Shown here: positions 1-11,298 of the stretch, in pieces | How the letters are laid out: the number at the start of each line of letters is the position of its first letter | How positions within the stretch are numbered: position 1 is the first letter of the stretch | Origin: Isoetes taiwanensis | Taxonomy: Eukaryota; Streptophyta; Lycopodiopsida; Isoetales; Isoetaceae | DNA: 64,000 nt | NCBI GenBank assembly: GCA_021234155.1 | Contig: JAJEKV010000084.1 | Coordinates: 60,001-124,000 of the forward strand | Reading direction: 5' to 3' | The notes under the pieces: model-generated | Databases searched by the model: none | Told to the model about the DNA's origin: nothing | What the model saw: only the letters and a program-made list of their open reading frames with translations | Position numbers and translations under genes: made by a program

Positions 1-717
1 TCGGCTAGCATATAGGATTTCAGCTCCTTCATCCTCGTCCTTTACAACTTTTCTTTGTTCCATCTCTGTGCGAGCAATTCTTTCTGCCTCTTCACGACTC
101 TTTGCTACATTTCTCACAAGAATTGCAATTTGCTCATAAGCAGAAAAAGCTCTTGAGATAGCTAATAATTCGGCTTCCTTTGAAAGTACGGCACCAGCAG
201 CTTTCAAATCAAATAATATCATATCTAAGGTTTGAAAAAACACTTCTAGATTATCACCTTCATGATACTTAAGACATCTTAGCTCTTTTTCCAAAACATC
301 AATCTGTGATGAGGACTTACTTTCATAATTCTTTAGAAGATACAACCACATATCTTGCGGAGATAAACCTTGTAATTTCAGCAAAATACTAGAGCCTACT
401 TTGCTACAAATGATACCTTTTGCTTCGTTAATCTTCGCTGGAGTAACTCCTGCTGTATCAGATGTTCCAGCCTTGCCTTCAGCCTTGCCTTTGGACTTAG
501 CCTTCTCTTTCTTGACTCCCTCGTCACTTATTTTCAGTTTCTCAAGTCTTGCCATCGCCTCTTGCAGTTCATCTGCTCCTTTTGGCGGCTTCACAATGTC
601 CCAAAGCCCCTCTGATTTCAGAACTCTCTTGATCTTGGCTTTCCACACTTGAAAGCCAGATCCACCACTATAGACCTCAACAGCATTCAACAGTGATGCT
701 CCAAAGCGGGTCGTCAT
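1..717 (-). CDS. Copia retrotransposon Gag polyprotein, N-terminal part (partial at window edge)
   Basis: An open frame of 239 codons runs from ATG at 717 to the window edge without a stop. The start follows the primer-binding site by 13 bases and is the first ATG. The protein begins MTTRFGASLLNAVEVYSGGS, then has a WKAKIKRVL...GLWDIV stretch, a lysine-rich segment of about 40 residues, and a region around residues 120-200 with LQGLSPQDMWLYLLKNYES and LEVFFQTLDMILFDLKAAGA. This is the arrangement of plant Copia Gag (UBN2/Retrotran_gag type): an N-terminal W-x-x-K region followed by a helical capsid-like domain. Capsid formation around the element RNA is the expected role. The zinc knuckle and protease would lie beyond the edge. 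Confidence 0.85.
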   Translation of the reverse strand, partial: MTTRFGASLLNAVEVYSGGSGFQVWKAKIKRVLKSEGLWDIVKPPKGADELQEAMARLEKLKISDEGVKKEKAKSKGKAEGKAGTSDTAGVTPAKINEAKGIICSKVGSSILLKLQGLSPQDMWLYLLKNYESKSSSQIDVLEKELRCLKYHEGDNLEVFFQTLDMILFDLKAAGAVLSKEAELLAISRAFSAYEQIAILVRNVAKSREEAERIARTEMEQRKVVKDEDEGAEILYASR

Positions 718-730
718 AATACACCAACTT

Positions 731-744
731 GGCTCTGATACCAA
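731..744 (-). other. Primer-binding site for tRNA-iMet
   Basis: On the minus strand the LTR end ...TTTCA is followed by TTGGTATCAGAGCC. TGGTATCAGAGC is the standard plant initiator-Met primer-binding site, complementary to the 3' end of the tRNA. It fixes the LTR boundary at 745. Confidence 0.9.
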
Positions 745-1257
745 TGAAAGCTTCTGTATATTTGTCCTGTCAGTACTTCAAACAATCATGCAGAACCAAT
801 ATAGCCAGATAAACCTGAGCTGCAATCCGGCTTATCTTACTGTCAGCGATTCGCTGCTATCAAGCAATTCCGGGTAGAAAACCCAGAGCAAATAACAACC
901 CAGCAACAAGCAATCCAGACTACCCAACAACAAGAAATCCAGACTAGAATAAGTCCGGGCAACTAACCTCAGTTTTTAGAAACATCAACTGGCTTCGGCA
1001 GCCCAGATAGTCTTAACCCAACCTCAGATGAAACACAACTATGGCGGGATTCGTGCCTCAAATCTCCATCTAGTGTCGACAATCTGATCCGGCTGATTTA
1101 CGTAGCGGTCCGGCGATCTTCTCTTAGCGGTCCGTGCGTGCGGTCCGGCGTTTTCACACGGTGCGGTCGTGGCTTTTCCTTTTTATAGCCTGGCTTTGTC
1201 GGTTAGAATAGTCTATGCTTGCCACGTGCAATATTAATCTAAAAAACTATTGCAACA
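745..1257 (-). repeat. 5' LTR of the Copia element (about 513 bp)
   Basis: The inner end is fixed by the primer-binding site. The outer end is placed at the TGTTGC that reads on the minus strand from 1257, giving TG...CA ends. A TATAAAA box lies at 1187-1180 (minus), in the right place for the LTR promoter, followed by a GC-rich segment with repeated CGGACCG words. The outer boundary is less certain than the inner one. Confidence 0.65.
1180..1187 (-). promoter_or_regulatory. TATA box of the Copia LTR
   Basis: CTATAAAAAGG on the minus strand, about 440 bases upstream of the inner LTR end. It is the only good TATA box in this LTR and lies on the strand of transcription. Confidence 0.6.
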
Positions 1258-2253
1258 TATTATTTCGTTCTCACTATGGTGACATGATATTTTCAACAAG
1301 ATCTCCATGCTGACTCAAGGTGACTAGAGGGCCACTGCCCTTATTCGACTTAACCCACTGGAAAGTGAACCCCACTCCACGGGTGTCGAGCCCATGCCTT
1401 ACCCACACTCAGTGGCAAGCCATTAGACCTAGTCCACAATGATCCCCGGTAGGCCTTACACATCAGAGGGATCGTTCAAGAGTCAGAACACGAACCTCCT
1501 TATAAGCCAGTCTGGCCCCTTCACCCACAAACAGGTGTGGTTCTTGTACACAGGCCGAAATCTAGTAATGCACTAAGAGGAACTAGCTAGGAGCATCAAC
1601 TACTAAGCTTTAAGTCTCTACCCCCCTTCCCAATACAATGAGTCCACAGAATTCATCCGTCCATCACATCATCATAGAACTAAAGAATAAGAACTAATCT
1701 ATATCATAGAGTTAGGTTCTTTAGTTAGGGTCAATCTAGGGATCTGCTTGGCTACTAAGAGTAATTTAATAGGCTAAACCTATTGGTTCGATGGCTGGAA
1801 TACGGTTTAGGCTATTAAATCGACTAAATACCTGATCCCTGGTTCACTCCTCTTGATCCGAAGGCGTCCATGTCGCTGCTCTGCTTGTGGATGCGGTCGG
1901 AAGGCGAATCTGACGAGCTAGGGCGCACGGGCAAATCTTGGGAGTTGGATTTGACTCCTCAGGCGCGCGAACTGGAGCTCGGAAGGTTCGTGGACGGAAA
2001 GGGAAGAATTAGGGTTTGGTTACCTTACATAGGTTCTCAGTTAGGTTTAGGGTTTCCATGACCCTTGGTCTGCCTTTAATGGGTTAAAGGTTTAAAGTGC
2101 GCACATTGCTAAGTGTGCGCACCCTTGCAAGTTGCCCCCTAGGGCGCCCTTGCTTGGTTACACGTCGGCGTACACGTCGTTTGAATGGCGTGTACGCGTG
2201 ACGGTGCAGTACGCTATACGTCTTGGGACCGTATATCGTACTGGAACGTCACA
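1258..2253 (-). repeat. Truncated LTR, family 'TGTGACG' (copy 1)
   Basis: The minus strand begins at 2253 with TGTGACGTTCCAG, the same start as the solo LTR at 41378. The internal blocks match the other two copies: a TTGGGAAGGGGGGTAGAGAC block (reverse complement near 1620-1640) and a CCGGGGATC...CTAGG block near 1430-1450. The far end is missing; similarity stops where the Copia LTR begins at 1257. No coding potential is supported here; the 63-codon plus ORF at 1870 is incidental. Confidence 0.65.
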
Positions 2254-2735
2254 ATTCACATGTTTCTTATTTCATAGATAACCAATCCGTCAACACATCA
2301 TTATATGGAACTTTTAATAATCCATCACTTTAATTTGCCAATAAATTAATGGATTATATGGAGGAAGACAACCAGCTCCATAAGAATGAGGAGGAAGATA
2401 AATATTTCTTTGAGCAGGGAGGGATTGCATTATCTAGATCATTGAGAAGATAAAAAATAATAATCCTATGTTCTTTTATTTAAATAAATTACCAAAGATA
2501 CCCAGAACTCCCAAGACAAGCTAAGAACGATTTGATGAAGATGTTGTTAAGCATTCTAATCTGATGGAAGCAAGAGATTGCCCACAACTACAAGCACGAA
2601 GAATCTTAAGCTGTTACAAGAAGCTGCTTCAAGGACGATTCAAATATAAGAAGATACAAAGAGCTAAATTGTAGCTCAAACTAGCTAGACATTCAGAGTA
2701 TGGATGACTTGTTGATGTGTTCGTTTATGGGGAGG
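2254..2735. other. No recognised gene
   Basis: AT-rich sequence with no supported ORF. If 2736-2971 is a 3' LTR, this would be the decayed 3' internal part of that element; a purine-rich tATGGGGAGG directly precedes 2736 and could be its polypurine tract. Confidence 0.3.
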
Positions 2736-2971
2736 TGTTGGAGTAATAACCTCCACTTTAGCACCATGTCAGCATGATATGGCAGTCCTAATCATCTAGA
2801 GAGTCATGCCCACTGTAAAGAGTGGTGTCTATACCAAGAGTCATATCCATATGTAGAATCATATCTATAAGCCAAGAGGTACATCTCTTGAGCAATTATA
2901 TGTAACTACAGTTGGGGTTATTCCAACTATCCTATTCTATTCAATTGATATAGAAGAACGGTTTTGTGACA
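2736..2971 (+). repeat. Possible Copia-like LTR
   Basis: Starts TGTTGGAGTAATAACC right after a purine-rich tract and could end TTTGTGACA near 2971. TG...CA ends, short length and the preceding polypurine-like tract fit a small 3' LTR. No second copy or target duplication was found, so the call is tentative. Confidence 0.3.
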
Positions 2972-4302
2972 GCGGGAGGCTCCCAAGCGTGGATGCCATT
3001 GCCTCTAGGCAAAAACCTTCCAAATGAGGCCAACAAAAAAACCTTCTAAAAAAACCACGCAGCATGCAAAACCCAAACCCCGATTTCTGACGTCATCAAT
3101 GTACGGTTTTGATATACTCATACATGCCAAAACCATAAACAATCGTATGTAACACCTACGACTTTCTTCGATTGCAGAAGATAATAGTGAAAATGCAATT
3201 TCAAATTTCTAGTATCTTTAATTAAGCTAAATATGGTGATTTGCAACCGTGGTCCCAAAACACATTTCCAAATACCCTCATTCTTTTTACTTAAAGACAC
3301 TGAAAAAAATTCAAAGGCGTATACAAGAGGGTCTTGACGACCCCTTGCACGCAAGTGGCATACCCCCTATACAATAAATGCACCCCCCGGGCTACGACCA
3401 TCTATTAATCGAGCGTCTCATATACATTTAGTCCCAGATTCCACTTGATGTTGATTATCTTGAAACAAAAAGTTCACAACAGCTCTAGATGTTATGTAAG
3501 AACATATTTGCCCATTCATTTGGCATGATATTGAGCAAAGGAACCAAGGAAAATTGCCTGGGTGCTACCACATGTGCATCTCAAAAGCAAACTAATTGCT
3601 TATGTGCAATCATGCTATGTGCACTTAAGTATAATCTGAGCCTTAGGGCCCAAGAAATTATAGCGTCCCATTAGTTCTTGTTAGATCAATTGAACGGTTG
3701 AGCCGAAAGGGTTTTGCAGCTTTTGTTTCCTTTTAAGTGGCCAATAACTTAAAAGTCCACTTTAAATGTGAAGAACTCTCCATGCTCTACTTCCATGGAT
3801 TTATTTTCAACGTTCAGACTTAAATTAGCTTTCCTTATGTATTTGTGGATCTAATGGCTTTACTGCAATTTTGTTAACTATGTCTGGGTTCATGTAGAAG
3901 TCTGCAACGTTTTGATTGTAGAGAAGCTTCATCCAATCAACTTTATTTGATGTATTCCAGAATAATCTATCGAATCTTAGACATACTGTGCTGTCCAAGT
4001 TTGGAGTTTATATAAAGCTTGTGTTCATCCATCTCTCTCATGAAGCAGATAAAGCAAAGATGAAAGGTTTGTCTCTGCAAGCTGAGGAGATTAATTCTAT
4101 TCTCAATTGGAGGCTTATAAAGTTAGACCTTTGGCCTTGGTATAATAAAGAAAATTTCATTGTATAAATCTTATTACAGAACTATAAGCTATGCATCCAA
4201 GGCTGTAATAAAGGTTAACAAAAGAATTTAATCAGTAAGTTCCAAGTATGAAACGGAAAGACAAAGACAAAAACCTTACACTCATCAAGTTTTGCCTTTT
4301 CC
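2972..4302. other. Intergenic region without recognisable genes
   Basis: Non-coding sequence. The ORFs of 78 codons (minus, 3118-3354) and 61 codons (plus, 3489-3674) show no family resemblance and look accidental. The right part would contain the 3' end of the minus-strand gene ending at 4303. Confidence 0.4.
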
Positions 4303-5943
4303 TTAAATCGTTCCCATGGCGGTCTTGAAGGATCGGTTGGAAGTCGGCGAAAGTTGAGAAACGGTGCTAAAAGCAACATCCTGAAACACAAAGCAAATTG
4401 TTGTAATTATTACCCAAAGAAGTTAAGAAGCTACAGTTTTCTACGTCGTAAAAGGCACGTGATATAGTGGGTGCTAAATTCTTTGAGTCGTTTTGTAGGA
4501 ATTGAGACTAAAAGTAGAATTTAGTGTGACCAAAGTTGGCATGCACTTTCATTTATACCTTTAATATACTGCCCCTTGCCAAAGCAATCCATAAGCAATG
4601 TAATAAGCAATCCCCTGCCCCTTGCCAAAGCAATCCATAAACAATCTAATAGAATGAGAATAAAGAAATACTTTCCAAAACAGCAGCCAAATCCTTTTGA
4701 CATCAGAGATCCCCTCAATCTTGTATTGGCTTTTTGTGCAATTAATATGCTTGGTTGCGGCCATTGAAGTTACAAACAGGTATCTTTAACTCTCTTTGCT
4801 TTCTGAACCTCTAATATGATACTTATTTTTGGTGAGAAGGGAAATAGTATTTGCACAACTTTAATACCTGTTAGTCACAAAACCATCATGAATACTAAAA
4901 GCAATACGTCGCCTACCCAGGAAAGAAGAAGAAGACAAGGAAAAACTGAAAGAATGTTTCTGCAGCATTCCGCTTATACCAGCGTAGGCGAAGATAATTG
5001 AACACGACTAGCTGTAAATGTCAAGTAGATAAAGATGAGAAGGACTATTTGTTTTATGATGTGCAGTGTTTCTTTTTACCGGACCAACTAAGATGTAGAG
5101 AAAGAACAACCCTCCAGATGTGAGCCCTATCCTTCCCCATTCATCATCGCTGAATTTTGTTAATTCTGCTAGAGCTTGGTTCTCAGTCTGCTCTTGAAAT
5201 CACAAACTAACCATGTGAAAACCAGAAAACCAATAACAAATCTGCAGCCATGAACCAAATCTTCATATGCTTACAAATATCAGACTTCGTGCAAGAGGAC
5301 AGAGATGCAATTAGTTCCAAACAACATAAATCATTCAAATTGCTTATCATCAAACTTTTGTAGATGCGTAGAACATCGATGTGGTTATTATGTTACTATC
5401 CACTGGAAGCATCAGTAGAGAAATCCAAACAATAAAAAACATGCCTGTAACAACCAAGAGTTCGCAAGCACAACAGTTGCAAGCATTTTCCATCCTGTTT
5501 GTTTGTTTTCTGATTCAGCCTTTCTAACCTGTTGCTGATCCTGGAGCAAGACCAAAAAACGCTCTGTCAGAATATAAATGGACTACTAAGGTTTCCAAGC
5601 ACTAAATGAAAAATAGAACAAAGAATGAGTTCATTTGGCAACGTTGTAGCAAAAGAAGCCAAATTATGGTATTTTCCAGATTTTAAGCATTTGGCACCCA
5701 CTTGAGAAAAATGTTACTAGTCAGGATGCTACAATGGAGTTTTAAAGGACATGCCGCAAAGCAATTATAGGAAGAATAGAAAGGATGACCTAAATTAAGA
5801 CGCACCCGAAATTCTCGCAAACAGGAAATACGATGCGTCCTGCACAATTTGATTGTAGAATGGGTAGGAAAACGAAGGATGGATTGGCCCCTCGACCTGG
5901 AGCAAGGAAAACAAGGGAGAGAGGGGGCTGTCGTTCCCATCAT
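4303..5943 (-). CDS. Four-exon gene, small membrane protein, possibly plastid-targeted (unidentified)
   Basis: The proposed exons (minus) are 5943-5806, 5540-5445, 5190-5080 and 4380-4303. All junctions are phase 0 and together encode 140 residues ending in TAA. Donors are GGTGCG, a GC-type donor CAGGCATG (or alternatively TGGTTG at 5454), and CCGGTAAAAAG; acceptors are CTCCAG, CAAGAG and TTTCAG. Exon 1 (from MMGTTAPSLPCFPCSRSRG) is rich in S, R and C with almost no acid, like a chloroplast transit peptide. Exons 2 and 3 each carry a hydrophobic stretch (WKMLATVVLANSWLL and GLTSGGLFFLYILVGP) around an acidic loop (FSDDEWGRIG). I do not recognise the family. Intron 3 holds a 26-bp direct repeat (4569 and 4615). 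The agreement of four phases supports a real gene; the second donor is the weakest point. Confidence 0.45.
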
Positions 5944-7485
5944 TCCTTGGATGGATGGCCACAATGTTGTTTTGACATTCGTTATCGCAACATCCCTAGA
6001 ATATTCTTTCATCACAAACAAAGTCGGATTTCCTCAAACCGGCAACTCCGAGTATTTTTCCTACGTATTAATTAACTTAGCAGAAGCGGAAAAAGCCTAG
6101 GTCACACACCGGAAAAGCTCTTATCTGACCTAAATGTTGGTGCCTGGAAGAAGTTCGTTCTCACAAACTTTTGGTTTTAAAATTACCAAAAAAAGGCGAA
6201 ATTTTGAGGTGGTCAAAATTTCGGTTTTAAAATTACCATGCTTCTTTTATTGTTGGTTTCACAAGAAAAGAGAGTAGGTACTACGTAATGCATGCCTGAA
6301 AAAGATTCTGGCGTATAATTTTTCGAGGCGGCTCCACCAGACGAGGCGCATGCACATGCCTGGAAAAGATTCCGGCGTATAATTTTTCGAGGCGTGCATT
6401 ACGGGACGTAATGAACGGTTGGCCGAAATTACGTCATTCTAGGCCGACACGTGGCATCCAGAACATTCCTTCTTCTTGGCTATGGCAGAGGGCGCCAGGC
6501 TATTGCGGAGGACGGCAGGCTATGGCAAGGTTTTTCAAAGGATCGTATTCATAGATTTAGAACAGATTGGTCGCCCGGATCAGAGGACCAGAGCAGAAAA
6601 ATAGGGAAGCCAATGGAGTGAGGACCAGAATAAGGTCTGTGCCTTGATCCTCAACAATCCAACCTCGGCAGAAGAAATCCGGCACCAAACCGGCACGAAG
6701 AAATTTGGCAGAACAAATCCGGCTCCAACTGGGTCATGAAGGTCATGAAGTTCGAAAATCTGCACTTTTCCTCCAAAAAATGTCAATCCTCCATAGAACT
6801 CGCCCCTATTCCTCTGTTTCTAATTTATCTGTTTCTTCCCCTTCCTTTTCTTCCTCCGCCTCTATCTATAGCTCTAATTCCGATCTACAGCTTCCGCCAT
6901 AGCCACAAGCTTCAGCTTCCGCCATAGCCACAAGCTTGAATAGCTTTATCTTTCTTACCTGCTCCCCTGAAGTTGCAGGATGAAGCTCGTAGGTCACAGG
7001 TGGCGCCGCTCCGCAAGAGCCGGAGCACGATTACATCGTATAATTTTAAAGGAATAATGCAGTAATTTCGGCCAACTGTTCATTACGTATGCCGATTTAG
7101 CAAAAAAAGTGGCTAAGTAAGCTGCATAATGTATAAATCTCGGCCGTTTGTTGTGGGCATATCCTGAAAGATGTCCTAAACCTAGAATCATGACCGCACA
7201 CTTAAAAACCTATTTCCAAAGTACCAAACGTATAAAAATACAAAGGAAACCTAAATCAAATGACCAATAAATCATGGCGCACTTCAAAATATTCTAGGCA
7301 TGAAATATATGTGGAAATATATGCGAAACAAGAAATATAACAATTGAAACTTAAATAGTGCTAGAAATATATGCTACACAGAAAATTTAAGCAAGAGAAA
7401 CCATGTGCATGATATTATGCATCGAACAATTAACTGCTAAAATCCAAACAACCAAAACCAAATGGAACCGAGCTTGATCTACACT
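5944..7485. other. Upstream region of the 4.3-5.9 kb gene, with short direct repeats
   Basis: No gene recognised. A ~38-bp direct repeat containing GGCGTATAATTTTTCGAGGCG occurs near 6294 and 6358. A 24-bp tandem repeat with CTTCCGCCATAGCCACAAG lies at about 6890-6937. The plus ORFs at 5833-6100 overlap exon 1 of the minus gene in antisense and are shadows. Confidence 0.4.
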
Positions 7486-7660
<175 letters not shown>

Positions 7661-7747
7661 CCCAAGGCATGATATTATGCCACCTAACACTTACGCACCT
7701 CAAATTCAAGCAAGTAAAACTAACTGGGATCAAATATAAGTTACACA

Positions 7748-7787
7748 TAGATAGATAGATAGGTAGGTAGGTAGGTAGGTAGGTAGC
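7748..7787. repeat. Short GATA/GGTA compound microsatellite
   Basis: A few GATA units followed by about six GGTA units, 90 bases downstream of the long GATA array. One unit type seems to have converted to the other by a single A-to-G change. Confidence 0.95.
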
Positions 7788-9540
7788 CTAAGGGAGAGAA
7801 TGTACCTCTGGGTCCAACGCATGGTGTTTGAGAAGAGACAAAATAGCCAATAACTCCACACAAACAATAGTTATGCCAGCGGAGAATTTATGGCAACCGA
7901 TTGGTACACTTTCTTTTCTACACTCTATTGTTTGATTCCACTTTCCACTTGATGCATGCATGCACTCACCCGAACTGCCTCTCTTCTCCGTCTATCATGG
8001 CTTTTCTCATGGGAAGTTGCTAATTCTCAATTCTAGACGTCCTCTTCAACTCCTACTCATATCTTCATCGTTCTTTTGGTACATGTCTAGCATATTCCTC
8101 TTTCTGCTACTCCACACCTAGGGTTGACCCTTCGGGCAATTCCAAAAAAATAACCCTTGTTTTTTTTGTTTTTTTTTTATTATTATTATTATTATTTTTT
8201 TTTAACTATTCCCAAAATGTTACTAGGAGCTATGTAAGATTGGTAATGTTTGGCCCAACACAAAGTGCTTGGGCAATTTTATTTGGAAAATAGTCTACCA
8301 TGGAGAGCCTACTAAAATACTTGATTGGAATTGAATCATCAACCATCACTACCTATATAAGACAGTATGTTTTCTGTTCGCACAAAATCAGAAACTAATA
8401 TTTCTGGGCTGAGAGCAACCTAAGTTGACACGTACATTTTTCTCTCCATTTCTAAAACCTTAAAAATGAAATGTTGGATGGTCGACACGATTTCGTCCAA
8501 TCTTGGAGATCTCTCACGGTGGCTTTCTTGCTCTGTAGGCAATCCCTAGCTATTTACATGTTCGGCCATAGCCAGAAGCCCTTCTCAAGCCAGGGTATTC
8601 CACTTCCGGCAGATAAACCATGACCGCTTTCAGATGGCTTAACTCTCTTCTACAATTGGGTTGCTCAATTAAAGATCCTTCCTCACTCCGACAAAAATGC
8701 CACCAACTCTCTTCTGAAATTAAATTACTCCATTGGAGCTCTTTCCTCACTATGAGATAACTGAAAATGCCATTGGAGCAACACAAGAGCCCGGGCTACT
8801 GTTAATTGCCGCTGGGTTTTCTTTGGGTGGATTTGGTTCACAGACGCTACAAAAGGAAGAATGTGAACTTCTGGGTTCCATTATCCAGTACTTCTAGTTG
8901 CAATAGATTGACGGATCCGCCATAGCTGGACGATGCGATGGAGCCCTTCATCTCCATTTCTTCCCATTGCACGAATTTCGGCACCGGATCTAAAAGGGGG
9001 TTTGTGAGGTATGTAGAGAGTTGAAACTCTGGGATTTGTGCTTTTTTAGAACAAACTCTGGCTGGGTTTCTGTGATTTAACAGAACAAACTCTGATTGGG
9101 TGATTGAAAACCCAGTCTCTATCTTGCTTGGCAGCACAAAATCATGGGGAGGTTTGAAGATCCGAGCAAAATGCCCCTTCTTCCACCATATGAGCTTGGA
9201 CACTTCCATTTTAATCACAGGTAGAAACCCACATTCTCAGTTTGCTCTCTCATTTGAAGCCTTTCATTCGCAGCTTACATCTATGATAATGGTATCCAGT
9301 ATATTGCCATTTTTACTTATTAAAAACTGTTTGTCTCCTGTACCATATGCCTTCTCATAATTTTGCAAAATATTTGAAAAGAGTGTATGGCCCTCTTACT
9401 CTAAGAAGCCTTTAAAATGGAACTGCATCGGTGCTGCAAGTAATCAACCACTCTTTAACAATGAATACCAATGATAACAAAATGTGCCCAATATAACACA
9501 TTTGCATTTCCAAACTATTAGCAGTGTAGTATAGCAGTGT
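7788..9540. other. Intergenic region without recognisable genes
   Basis: Contains a T-rich tract with ATT repeats at about 8157-8205. The minus ORF of 123 codons (8847-9218) and the plus ORF at 9100-9360 have no recognisable domain and no splice context that I can support. Confidence 0.35.
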
Positions 9541-9751
9541 AGAAGAGGAAAAAGCCCATGGAAGGAAGGAAGGAAGGAAGGAAGAAATTTTAACATCCAC
9601 GGAACCCAATCGGGTTATGGGACCAGAACAAACAAAGGAGGCATAAGCCCTAACAGAACAGAGGGCCGAAGCCCAAAAAACAGAACATGGGGTCTAAGCC
9701 CCGTTACACCACATAAATAACCAGACCAGAGCGAAACAAAAAAATACATAG

Positions 9752-10609
9752 CTATACAGTAACTGCCCATGGATCAGATGGCCACTGATCTCGAATGATA
9801 GCTTGACCTCCCCTATAAACGGCCCACTTCCGCTGTAGGCAAGCCTCTCGCACACGACATAATTCTTCTTTCCGTCTACAGAGCTGTGCTGGAGTCAAGT
9901 CTTCCTGGACGGAGAAGGTGGTTCCTTTCAAATGGTTGCCATGTCGCAGGATGTGCAACCGGGAAAGAGCATCTTGAAAGCGTACCAAGAGGTGACGAGG
10001 ACGGTCAGACCGCACTGCTCCAACCCGCTGGGCCGAGACAATACAATGTGCTTGGATATGCATCACTTGGGTAAAAAACTATGCTGCCTCATCTGTAGCA
10101 AGAGAATCACTCGTCTCCTGAATACCCACAATACGTAGGTTCAAGTATGCGTCCTCATGCAAAGTATGTGTGGATCCCTGTACTCTGTCATCATCTTTAG
10201 GCATATCATTCACATGGTCGGGCACAGTATGCGTGGATCCATGTACTCTGTTATCAGCCTCGTGCATATCATTCACATGCTCAGGGGCAGGCATTGTGCT
10301 AGACACCGGCGAAGCAGTACTATGATCTACCGGGCTGTGGCCCACAGATTGTAGCAACAACTCTAGAAGTTGTACCCAGCTTTGTAAGGGCAACTGAGCA
10401 GATATTGCTGTGACAGTGACAGTAGAGCAGACTGTCTGTATGCTGGCCAAGATATCTGGATGCAGACAGTTCATCTGAGCATCAAGCCTATCTAGCGCGG
10501 CATTCAAGAACGCATCAGGAACTGATTGTGGATCCGGCTGGGTCAGAATAGGGCGCTGAGGCCCAAAAAAGGGGGGCTGCCATAAGATACGGCTGAATTG
10601 AGGGGTCAT
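9752..10609 (-). pseudogene. L1-type LINE ORF1 protein, one in-frame TAG
   Basis: Two same-frame pieces (176 codons, 10609-10079; 104 codons, 10066-9752) are separated by a TAG at about 10079-10081. The first piece has a low-complexity region with repeated HVNDM...DNRVHGSTHT units. The second has the signature of the C-terminal RNA-binding part of L1 ORF1p: RPRHLLVRFQD, then HLKGTTFSVQEDLTPAQL, RRKEEL and AVYRGGQAIIRDQWP. In L1 the protein coats its RNA and acts as a chaperone. No ORF2 follows; the 3' end comes within about 190 bases of the stop. Confidence 0.7.
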
Positions 10610-10734
10610 AGGGTTTGTCCAATTTGATCAGATTCTTGGCTTTGCGGGTCTCTCGTGCCATGGTTTTGATCCTGCGGGTCATGCTGAGTGGCTATAACTA
10701 TGTGGAAGAGAAGAAAACGAAGGGCATACAAGCG

Positions 10735-10960
10735 TCACTTCAGCAGCAAATGTAGCGCGAAAGAAAATGTGCAGACAACTAATCCAACAAGTGCAAAGAA
10801 ATGAAAGCCCCCAAGCTTTTCGTATCTCTTCTCAGGTTCTCCCTTGGAATATCCAATAAAATAGAAATATCCTGCAACTACATACAGTGCTCCAAACACA
10901 GTTGCAACTATAGGATGCTGCAGACCACCTAGCAGCAACACTTTGATGAGCTGTTCGGCC
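10735..10960 (-). pseudogene. MGST3: Microsomal glutathione S-transferase 3 (MAPEG family), terminal exon fragment
   Basis: The minus strand encodes LLLGGLQHPIVATVFGALYV, then AGYFYFIGYSKGEPEKRYEK, then FFALVGLVVCTFSFALHLLL and a stop at 10735. This matches the C-terminal third of plant MGST3: the GGLQHP motif, the YFxGYSxGxPxKR loop and the last membrane helix. MGST3 is an ER membrane enzyme conjugating glutathione and reducing lipid hydroperoxides. The N-terminal two thirds are not found upstream; that sequence is GC-rich and non-coding. Within this piece the frame is intact. It is either a fragment carried by the retroposon or the last exon of a gene whose other exons I could not see. Confidence 0.7.
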
Positions 10961-11298
10961 GATCTGGTAGGGAACGGAGCTTCTCAATTCGTGCTTGATC
11001 TGAGAGGAAATAGAGCTACCTGAGTTGTGCTTGTGTGCTGATTGCCTTGATGTGCTGCGTTGCTGCTATGGGATGTTCTGATGCTTCTTTGGCTGGGCCG
11101 GGCGCATGCTTGGGGCTACCACTCGGCTGGGCTCATGCTTGGGGCTACCACCTGAGCGGGCTCACAGGAGCGGAGGCCTGGGCGCTGGTGCGCTTAGGCG
11201 GTGGCGCCTAAAGGAAGGTGGAGCAACTAGAGAAAAATTGTGATCCACAGTTAGAGTGGAGAGAGGGATACAAGGATGAGAAGAGGAAAATGCCCATG

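Larger units (their letters stand above)
1..1257 (-). mobile_element. Copia-type LTR retrotransposon, 5' end only (runs off the window)
   Basis: Read on the minus strand, the order is a 5' LTR (1257 to 745), a tRNA-iMet primer-binding site (744 to 731) and an open gag frame (717 to 1). Pol, the 3' LTR and the matching target duplication lie outside the window. The gag frame is uninterrupted, so the copy is probably young. The element abuts a decayed LTR of another family at 1258, which suggests it inserted into that LTR, but this cannot be confirmed without the left end. Confidence 0.8.
9541..11298 (-). mobile_element. Chimeric retroposon: MGST3 3' end plus L1-type ORF1, with 20-bp target-site duplication
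   Basis: A 20-base direct repeat, AGAAGAGGAAAA(A/T)GCCCATG, lies at 9541-9560 and 11279-11298 with one mismatch. Directly inside the left copy is a (GGAA)n run, which on the minus strand is a simple-sequence 3' tail. The minus-strand order inside is a GC-rich 5' region, an MGST3-like terminal exon (about 10960-10735), an L1-like ORF1 (10609-9752), then a 3' UTR. There is no reverse transcriptase, so the unit must have been mobilised in trans, like mammalian HAL1 elements that keep only ORF1. The 5' boundary depends on the duplication being genuine. Confidence 0.55.

Noticed and set aside
401-652. 83-residue plus ORF at the left edge
   Set aside because: Antisense shadow of the Copia gag frame.
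5833-6100. Plus-strand ORFs of 80 and 83 residues
   Set aside because: They lie antisense to exon 1 of the minus-strand gene, which has consistent splice phases; no domain in the plus ORFs.
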